Positions 58,220 through 64,000 of a stretch of DNA of 64,000 nt are shown here, piece after piece. Each line of letters begins with the position of its first letter. The first letter of the stretch is position 1. The position numbers and the translations under genes were made by a program. Origin of the DNA: Poindextera sp963719975 (lineage in GTDB: Bacteria; Pseudomonadota; Alphaproteobacteria; Caulobacterales; Caulobacteraceae); NCBI GenBank assembly GCA_963719975.1, contig CAVRED010000007.1:930001-994000 (forward strand), in the 5' to 3' direction. Under the pieces are notes generated by a model. That model was not told the origin of the DNA, ran no database searches, and was given only the letters and a program-made list of their open reading frames with translations.

Positions 58220-59239
58220 CTATTGCCCCTCGACATAGGCGACGAGCGTCTCGCCGAGCGCCTGCAGCACGTCGGGGCTGCATTTGTCGATCGTGTCGGC
58301 CGTGGTGTTGAAGTACGGGGCATACTCAAACCCGATCACCAGGAAGCTCGGCACGCCGACCGACTGGAACGCGTTCTGGTCGTCAGAAATGGGGTAACGG
58401 GTCGGCTCGTCGCCGAATATCCCACGCGCGCGGGTCTTGCCGATGCTCCAGAAACGTTGAACCAGGCGCGGTGCGCTCTGCACCGAGCTCAGTTCCGGGG
58501 CGAGCTTGACCGCCCGGTAGCAGACCATGTCGAAGATGACGGCCTGCTCGGGCAGTCGCTTGGGATAGAACGCCGCGATCGACCTGACGAAGTGCGGCGA
58601 GCCCAGCGCGCGCCAGTCCGGATCGCCTGCCCCAAGCGAACGCGGCCCCTCCTCCCCGTCGAAGAAGATGAAGTCGACGCCAACGGCGGGCCGCGCGCGA
58701 TGTAGGACGCGCGCGGTCTCCAAGAGCAGCGCGACACCGGACGCCGAGTTGTTGGCGCCGGGCATGGGAGCCTGCGGGTCGCGCGGATCGGCATACGCCC
58801 GCACAATGCTGTCGAAGTGGGTGCCCAGGACGAGCCGCCGTGGGTTGCTCGGGTCGAACCGAGCAATGACGTTCGTCATCGCTTTCGGCCCTGTCGGCGT
58901 CTGCTCGGTCCAGGTCTGCAACGTCGTTGGGACGCCCATCTTCGCGAACGCCGCGCGGATCATCCCGATTGTCTTCTCGTGACCCGGCCAGCCCATCGCG
59001 CGCCGCCCAAACGACAGCTGCTCACGAATGTCCTGCATCGCGGCGCGGCCGCTCCAGACGACGCGAGGGCCGTGTGTGCCGTCTTGCTGGGCGAGCGCGG
59101 CCGCCGGCCAGGCGACAGCGGCCACGCAGACCGCCGCGAGCATGCAGATCGCCGCCATCACCCGGCGCGTCGGCGCCAGGCCATCCCTCACCGCCGCGGC
59201 GCGGATGGATCCAGCCGGCTCGCTACTGCCGCTTTGCAT
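58220..59239 (-). CDS. M28-type peptidase/glutaminyl-cyclase-like protein with altered metal ligands
   Basis: 339 aa from ATG 59239, or 312 from the ATG at 59158, which gives a compact signal peptide (MAAICMLAAVCVAAVAWPAAALA). LGTHFDSI, FIFFDGEEG and FDMVCY keep the first His, the Glu pair and an Asp. The bridging-Asp position reads GANNSASG (Asn for Asp) and the last His position reads YFNTTADT (Asn for His); both codons are AAC. Activity as a zinc aminopeptidase or glutaminyl cyclase is therefore doubtful. The ORF overlaps the upstream spermidine-synthase-like gene by 17 bases. Confidence 0.78.
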   Translation of the reverse strand: MQSGSSEPAGSIRAAAVRDGLAPTRRVMAAICMLAAVCVAAVAWPAAALAQQDGTHGPRVVWSGRAAMQDIREQLSFGRRAMGWPGHEKTIGMIRAAFAKMGVPTTLQTWTEQTPTGPKAMTNVIARFDPSNPRRLVLGTHFDSIVRAYADPRDPQAPMPGANNSASGVALLLETARVLHRARPAVGVDFIFFDGEEGPRSLGAGDPDWRALGSPHFVRSIAAFYPKRLPEQAVIFDMVCYRAVKLAPELSSVQSAPRLVQRFWSIGKTRARGIFGDEPTRYPISDDQNAFQSVGVPSFLVIGFEYAPYFNTTADTIDKCSPDVLQALGETLVAYVEGQ

Positions 59240-60770
59240 TGTTGCGCTTGATGGTGGTCAACATTTCGACTGGCGCAAAGTCGTCCGTCAGCACCTTGCC
59301 CTTGCCCGTGATGGCCGGATTGCTGTCGCGCTCGCTGACCATGGCGCCGAGGTTGTACTTGAACCTGAACTGCGCCTGGCGGGCCTGCGCGCGCCGCGCG
59401 AGGTCGGCGTTGGAGAGACGCGGTCCGTTGTAACCGATCAGAACTACGTTGCCCTCGGCCTGGTAGACGTCGACGTTCGCAAAGACGGACCGCATCGTCG
59501 CGAGCGTGCTGTCGTAGAACAGTGTGGTGGGATCGATGTTCTGAACCACCACCCCTCCCGTCGTGAGCTTGCGCTGGACGAGCTGGTAGAACTCCTTCGT
59601 CGTCAGATGAAACGGGACGAACGGCCCACGGTAGGCGTCGAGCATGATGATGTCGTAGTGGGTCGGCGTGTTTCTGATGAAAATGCGGCCGTCCGCATTG
59701 TAGATATGGACCGGGCCGCCGGTTCTGATGCCAAAGTACTTGCCCGCGAGCTCGATCACTTTCGGATCGAGTTCCGCCACATCGACGTGAACGCCGGGCA
59801 TGGACTTCACGAGGTAGGCGATCGTTCGACCGCCCCCCAGTCCGACCAGCGCGATGTTGTGGGTGACGTTGGGCGGATAGGCGATGGCCGCCGTCATGGC
59901 GCGGGTGTAGGCGACGATGAGGTCGTCGGGATGCTGAAGGTCCATCGCCAATTCTTCGTACCGCAGATTGCGGAATCCGAAGTCGAGCGCCAGCTGACTT
60001 CCGTCCTTCTCGATCAGGATCGTATTGTACTGGGAATCCACCTGCTCGATGGTCACCTCGGCCGCGCGCGCCGGCGCGACGAACATCAAGGCGGTGATGC
60101 AGAGTCCCGCCACGATCAACGAGGCGGCGCTGCGCCCAAACCGCAGCCCGGCCTGCGCCAGCGACAATCCGATCATCGCAAGGGCGCTTAGCCCCACCAT
60201 GAGCCCGACGCCGGCGTAGATCGATCGGACGCCCATCGTCGGGATGAGAAAGAAACTGGTCACCAACGCGCCTGCAATGCTGCCCAAGGTCACGACGGCC
60301 GAAAGGCGGCCCGACACCTTGCCGGCGTTCGTCGTCGTGTCCAGCAGCAGGCGCATGCAAAACGGCGAGACGCCCGCCATCATCGCGGCCGGCAGGAACG
60401 CGAGCGCAAGCGCGGCCGCGAGCGCGCCCAGGCGCACGTCGTCGGTGCGGTCGAGGATCGCGTTGAGGATGGGGTCGCTCAGCATCGAGGGCACGGCCAT
60501 GTACAGCGCGGTGACCAGGAAGAGGCCGGCGATCACCGCTGGATGCGGCCGCCGGTCGGCCACCCGGCCCGCCGCGGCGTATCCGATGCTCATTCCGGCG
60601 AGGAAGACGGAGATCAGGGCGCCCCAGGTGTAGATTGTGCCTCCGAAGTAGGGGGTCAGCGTCCGGCCGATGAGCATCTCCAACGCCATTGTCGCCGCGC
60701 CTGAGACCAAGGCGCTCGCGTAGACGAACAGATGCCTGATGCGACTGCGTTCGACGACCGTGTCGGTCAT
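59223..60770 (-). CDS. Membrane protein fused to spermidine-synthase-like domain
   Basis: 515 aa. Residues about 10-230 form seven or eight helices with a transporter-like segment (LEMLIGRTLTPYFGGTIYTWGALISVFLAGMSIGY). Residues about 250-440 form a Rossmann methyltransferase-like domain: SQYNTILIEKDGSQLALDFG, IALVGLGGGRTIAYLV, DVAELDPKVIELA, IIMLDAYRG and LTDDFAPVE. This is the fused MFS/spermidine-synthase arrangement common in bacteria. True polyamine synthesis is unproven. Confidence 0.82.
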   Translation of the reverse strand: MTDTVVERSRIRHLFVYASALVSGAATMALEMLIGRTLTPYFGGTIYTWGALISVFLAGMSIGYAAAGRVADRRPHPAVIAGLFLVTALYMAVPSMLSDPILNAILDRTDDVRLGALAAALALAFLPAAMMAGVSPFCMRLLLDTTTNAGKVSGRLSAVVTLGSIAGALVTSFFLIPTMGVRSIYAGVGLMVGLSALAMIGLSLAQAGLRFGRSAASLIVAGLCITALMFVAPARAAEVTIEQVDSQYNTILIEKDGSQLALDFGFRNLRYEELAMDLQHPDDLIVAYTRAMTAAIAYPPNVTHNIALVGLGGGRTIAYLVKSMPGVHVDVAELDPKVIELAGKYFGIRTGGPVHIYNADGRIFIRNTPTHYDIIMLDAYRGPFVPFHLTTKEFYQLVQRKLTTGGVVVQNIDPTTLFYDSTLATMRSVFANVDVYQAEGNVVLIGYNGPRLSNADLARRAQARQAQFRFKYNLGAMVSERDSNPAITGKGKVLTDDFAPVEMLTTIKRNNAKRQ

Positions 60771-60893
60771 AGGAGCATCCTCCGGCGCCGATGCCCCGAC
60801 ATGGGCGGTTGGCGCCTAGCTACCACTCCAAACCGCCGCGTCAAATCGGGGGCGCCGTCACCGCGGTTGGACGCGCCTGCCGGCCCTCGCCGG

Positions 60894-61904
60894 CTATGGC
60901 GCTGGCCCAAACGCCGGTCGCAGCGCGAACATGCCGAACTGCGCGACCCAGTGACTGACGGTGTCGTAGGGTCCATCCCACATCGCCTTATCGGCGTAGG
61001 CGGTCTCAAAATTGTCGAGATAGGCTTGCCGATAGGCCGGATCGCCCGTCGCGGCATAGATCGCCCACAGCCCCCAAGCCCGGCTGAAGTCGAGACCATT
61101 CTCATGATCGGACTTGGGCTGGGTGATGGCGGGCTGAAGGGCGCTCACGGGCAGAAAGGCGGCAAGCCACTTGGCGAACGTTGCGCGGTCCAGCACCTCG
61201 GATACGGCCCAGGCGACGTTCGTGCAGATCGCCATGAATTGAGGGCGTTCGAGGTTCTGATTGCAGCGGTGAAGGCCGGCGTTGGCAAAGTCGCGCAGGA
61301 CGACGCCCTTGACGACCGCAAGCTTGGTCGCATCCCCGCGGTATCGATAGTAGTCCATAAGGTTGATGAGCGCCCAGGAGTCGCTGTCGTATGCGCCGCT
61401 GAGGGGCTGGGCGTGCTGACGCTGATAGCGATCATAGAGTGATTGTGCGACGGTATCTCCCATTTGAATCAATAGCTTATCGTGTGAGAGCTTTCCCTGT
61501 TCGATCGCCAGGCGCAGGAACCAGGAACGCCCATACGGCATCTCGAATTGCGGGTTTGCGCGGATGAACCTCTCCTCCGACGCGATGTTGTTGGGAGTCA
61601 GCAACGACCGCAGGAGCGGCGCGTAGCGCTGATCGTGAGTTAGCGCTGTATAGGCGACCAGCGCCCAGGTTCCGTGCACCGCTGAGTGCCAGTCGACGCA
61701 ACCGTGAAATGCGGCGTTGCCAGTATCGCGGCGGGCCGCGCAAGACGCGATCGGCTGCGAGAGGTTGAGGGCGATCTGGTTCCGCTGGGCTTGGAGAGTG
61801 GCGATGCCGCCCTGAGCGGCGGCGCGAGCTCGCGGCTCACCTGGGGCGCCGAGCCACAGCAAGAGCGCCATGGCCGCGCCGCACAACCGAACCAGGGTCG
61901 TCAT
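60894..61904 (-). CDS. DUF2891-like exported protein
   Basis: 336 aa with an N-terminal signal peptide (MTTLVRLCGAAMALLLWLGAPG). FHGCVDWHSAVHGTWALVAYTALT is the hallmark of DUF2891; further SWFLRLAIEQGK, AYDSDSWALINLMDYYRYRGD and DFSRAWGLWAIYAATGDPAYR indicate an alpha/alpha-barrel related to glycan-acting proteins. Periplasmic or secreted. Function unknown; no operon partner. Confidence 0.78.
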   Translation of the reverse strand: MTTLVRLCGAAMALLLWLGAPGEPRARAAAQGGIATLQAQRNQIALNLSQPIASCAARRDTGNAAFHGCVDWHSAVHGTWALVAYTALTHDQRYAPLLRSLLTPNNIASEERFIRANPQFEMPYGRSWFLRLAIEQGKLSHDKLLIQMGDTVAQSLYDRYQRQHAQPLSGAYDSDSWALINLMDYYRYRGDATKLAVVKGVVLRDFANAGLHRCNQNLERPQFMAICTNVAWAVSEVLDRATFAKWLAAFLPVSALQPAITQPKSDHENGLDFSRAWGLWAIYAATGDPAYRQAYLDNFETAYADKAMWDGPYDTVSHWVAQFGMFALRPAFGPAP

Positions 61905-62052
61905 AGTGTCTGCCTCACTCGGTTGGCGCGACGAGCGCCGACCCGCCTTGGACGCGTCAAACGCGCGTGATCACCTAACCTAAGCGATCGGCAACACGTT
62001 CGTATCCCACCGCGCGCAGTCGACCGGAAGCTGCGCACACCGCCCGCGCCCC

Positions 62053-64000
62053 TCACGGCGAGAGCGTCATCTTGAAGCCCCCGGTCGTCGGTGACGGCGG
62101 CGGCGCCGCCGACTGCGGCGGCCCGGCGGACTGCGCGGCCTGGATCGCGGCCGATGCGGGCGGAATAATCCAGGTCCCGCTGATTGTGTTGGTCAAACGG
62201 TCGATAGTTCCGGTGTAGTCAACAAAGTGGGTCTGTCCGCCCGTGCCGTCGTAGGTCTTCCGGAAGGTGATCGTATCGCCATTGATCTGGCCGATGATCG
62301 TGGCGTGTAGGAAGGCGACGCCGGCCGTGCCGAACGTGTTCGGTTCGGTCACGTCGCCAGTGACTTGCGAGCCGCTCACTTGCAGCGTCAGGGTGAAGTC
62401 GTTCGACGCCTGCGCCGCGGCGGTCGGCGACGGGTTGTAGCTGTAGCTGCCGCGCCACGAGCCGTTGAACGCGTTATTTCCCGCTGACGGCGGAGGGGGA
62501 GGAAGCGGCGCTTGAGCCGCCGCGATCGCCGCGCGGACGGGCGGCGGCGGCGGCGGGACGGCCGCAATCGGAAGCTGGAGTGTAAGCCCATTGGTCCCGA
62601 CACGCAGGACGCCCGCGCGACCGTCGGCCAGGACAACCCCAAAGACGGATGCATCCCCAGGGGTGGGAACGAGGGCGGTAACGGGCGAGAGTGCGCGCGC
62701 GCCGGGCGCAGAGGTCACCACGTTGCCGCCGCGGCTGAGCGCGAAAGCGCCGTCATATGTTCCGACCAGCACGGCGAAGGCGCCGTCGGCTGCGTGGATG
62801 AGGCTGATCGCAGTAACCGGGGCGGAGGCGGTGAACTGTGCGCTGACCGCGTATGGCGGTGTGGCGCTGCGGACGCTCACCAGCCGGTCTGACGTTGCGA
62901 ATGCGATAAGCGCGCCGTCGGCGGACCTGGCGATCAGCGCAGGTTCGCCGCTCGCGGCGGCTGTCTGCAGGATGCGGTCGTTCCCCCAGATCCAGGCTGT
63001 TGCTAAGAGCGCGGGCGTAAGGGTGATCAGAACCAGACCAATCCTGGCGAGGGCGATGGTCCGATCCCGCTCCGGCGAGCCGGCGACGGCGCGAGGCAAC
63101 GTCACCGGCCAGCGCCCCGACGCCCAGCCCGCGGCGAAGAGAGACAACGCGACGGCGCCCACGGCGCCAATCCAAGCTTCCGGCGCCTGCTCGCCGGCGC
63201 CGATCTTGGTCACAATGAGCGCAACGGCTGCAATTCCGGCGCCCTCGAGGCCAAGGCCAGCGAAGGCTCGCCATCCGTTTCCGTTGCGGATTGTCGGCGC
63301 GCCGGCCAGGCTGGCCAGCCAGACGGCGGGAGGTACGAGCAGCAGGCCGGCGAGCGCCGAAGCCAGCACAAATTGACCCGGTCCTCCGGTCGCCCACCCA
63401 AGCAGTGGCGTTAGCCCCGGGATCAAAACCGCGAACGCGATGGCCGCGCCGATCAGGGTGAGCGGCGCCTCCCGAACGGCAGCGCGTTGCAGGAGAACCA
63501 ACGTCTGGCGCGGCCAAGCCATCAGGATCGCCAAGAGCGCGCCGAGATAGACCAGCAACAACGGCGTCCACGCACCGGCGTAGCTCCAACCGCCGGCCAG
63601 GCTGGGGGCTAGCCAGAAGGACGCCGCCGCGTAGATGGCGGCGCCCCCTGCGATCGTCGCGTCCTCCGGGTCGATGCCGCGCCGGAACGTCGGCGGCACA
63701 AGCCGCTCAAGCGCTCCTGGCGACGGGGCAGCGAAGTCCTCGAGGCGTCCGTGGGCAAGGAAGTCGACGAACACCTCATCTTCGAACAGCTTGTCTGGCG
63801 GCGGGCTTGAGAGCGCAAGCTCACGCGCAAGTTCCAGCCGCTCCGGCGCCGCGCCTGACTCTCGGGCAGCCTCGAGAAGGCGCAGCAGGCATGCGCGTGC
63901 GGCGGCCGCCTGCCCCTCGCCCAACAAGGCGATCAGCGGCCGGCGCAGCCAGTCGGGCATGACCCCGCTGCGCAGCCACGGAAGCTGGGTCAGAGCGGCG
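62053..64000 (-). CDS. Large modular membrane protein, unknown function (cut by right edge)
   Basis: At least 648 aa: the frame is open to the window edge, and residues before the first ATG (LTQLPWLRSGVMPDWLRRPL) look coding. From that ATG: a helical soluble region (1-100), about seven membrane helices (100-325), a beta-rich domain with propeller-like repeats (GEPALIARSADGALIAFATSD), Pro-rich linkers (AAVPPPPPPVRAAI) and a C-terminal beta-barrel-like domain (NGSWRGSYSYN...GTIDRLTNTISGTWII) before a second Pro-rich end. I recognise no named family for the whole. The combination hints at a sensor or effector spanning the membrane. Confidence 0.7.
   Translation of the reverse strand, partial: AALTQLPWLRSGVMPDWLRRPLIALLGEGQAAAARACLLRLLEAARESGAAPERLELARELALSSPPPDKLFEDEVFVDFLAHGRLEDFAAPSPGALERLVPPTFRRGIDPEDATIAGGAAIYAAASFWLAPSLAGGWSYAGAWTPLLLVYLGALLAILMAWPRQTLVLLQRAAVREAPLTLIGAAIAFAVLIPGLTPLLGWATGGPGQFVLASALAGLLLVPPAVWLASLAGAPTIRNGNGWRAFAGLGLEGAGIAAVALIVTKIGAGEQAPEAWIGAVGAVALSLFAAGWASGRWPVTLPRAVAGSPERDRTIALARIGLVLITLTPALLATAWIWGNDRILQTAAASGEPALIARSADGALIAFATSDRLVSVRSATPPYAVSAQFTASAPVTAISLIHAADGAFAVLVGTYDGAFALSRGGNVVTSAPGARALSPVTALVPTPGDASVFGVVLADGRAGVLRVGTNGLTLQLPIAAVPPPPPPVRAAIAAAQAPLPPPPPSAGNNAFNGSWRGSYSYNPSPTAAAQASNDFTLTLQVSGSQVTGDVTEPNTFGTAGVAFLHATIIGQINGDTITFRKTYDGTGGQTHFVDYTGTIDRLTNTISGTWIIPPASAAIQAAQSAGPPQSAAPPPSPTTGGFKMTLSP

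Overview
The window is a GC-rich chromosomal segment from an alphaproteobacterium. Gene order (nuoA-N followed by birA-coaX-rnj; tig-clpP and clpX-lon-hup together) and protein flavour point to the Caulobacterales, close to Caulobacter or Phenylobacterium. This placement is inferred from synteny and recognisable families, not from a search. There is no IS element, prophage or CRISPR array, and no gene-free stretch longer than about 300 bases.

Layout. 0-3.4 kb: end of an unidentified gene, a membrane-anchored alpha/beta hydrolase and a TonB-dependent receptor. 3.5-23.1 kb (minus strand): a complete respiratory complex I operon read nuoA-B-C-D-E-orf97-F-F2-TM2-G-H-I-J-K-L-M-N, continuing into birA, coaX and rnj (RNase J). 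It carries two tandem nuoF paralogues and two small membrane-protein genes. 23.3 kb: tRNA-Asp. 23.6-29.3 kb: a TSUP permease, an OprO/P-type porin and modABC, with convergent modE. 29.4-39.4 kb: a sulfotransferase, tRNA-Val, and the proteostasis block hup-lon-response regulator-clpX and clpP-tig around a small HAD phosphatase operon, then tRNA-Leu. 39.6-48.7 kb: an MFS transporter, an M15 peptidase, a DUF3089 protein, a FAD monooxygenase, the LPS-core genes hldD and hldE, a tandem family of small exported proteins (two whole, one remnant) and kdsA. 48.8-57.6 kb (plus strand): a compact run of ten genes, FAD oxidoreductase-DUF1365-CFA-like methyltransferase-VOC-DsbA-like-cysK-sseA-GNAT-metC-sulfotransferase, which looks like lipid modification followed by sulfur amino-acid metabolism. 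57.6-64 kb: tRNA-Arg, an NDUFS4-like complex I accessory subunit, tRNA-Pro, an M28 peptidase with altered metal ligands, a membrane spermidine-synthase-like protein, a DUF2891 protein and a large modular membrane protein cut by the right edge.

Quality caveat. Fifteen otherwise recognisable genes (rnj, coaX, birA, nuoH/I/L/M/N, lon, a response regulator, a HAD phosphatase, clpP, tig, DUF1365, metC) are broken by about 41 single-base frameshifts. Tracking the frame order, about 38 are repaired by removing one base and three by adding one. Removing them restores whole-codon lengths in every case. Because the hits fall in housekeeping genes and cluster in 3.8-14.2 kb and 32.2-38.5 kb, I read them as sequence errors, not gene decay. 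The affected CDSs are annotated over their full inferred span.

The most interesting biology is the second nuoF and the cold-shock/TM2 fusion inside the complex I operon; a CFA-type methyltransferase that lacks the bicarbonate-site residues of true cyclopropane synthases and sits with a FAD enzyme and DUF1365; the porin-molybdate transporter operon; and two hydrolases (DUF3089, M28) that have lost catalytic or metal-binding residues.
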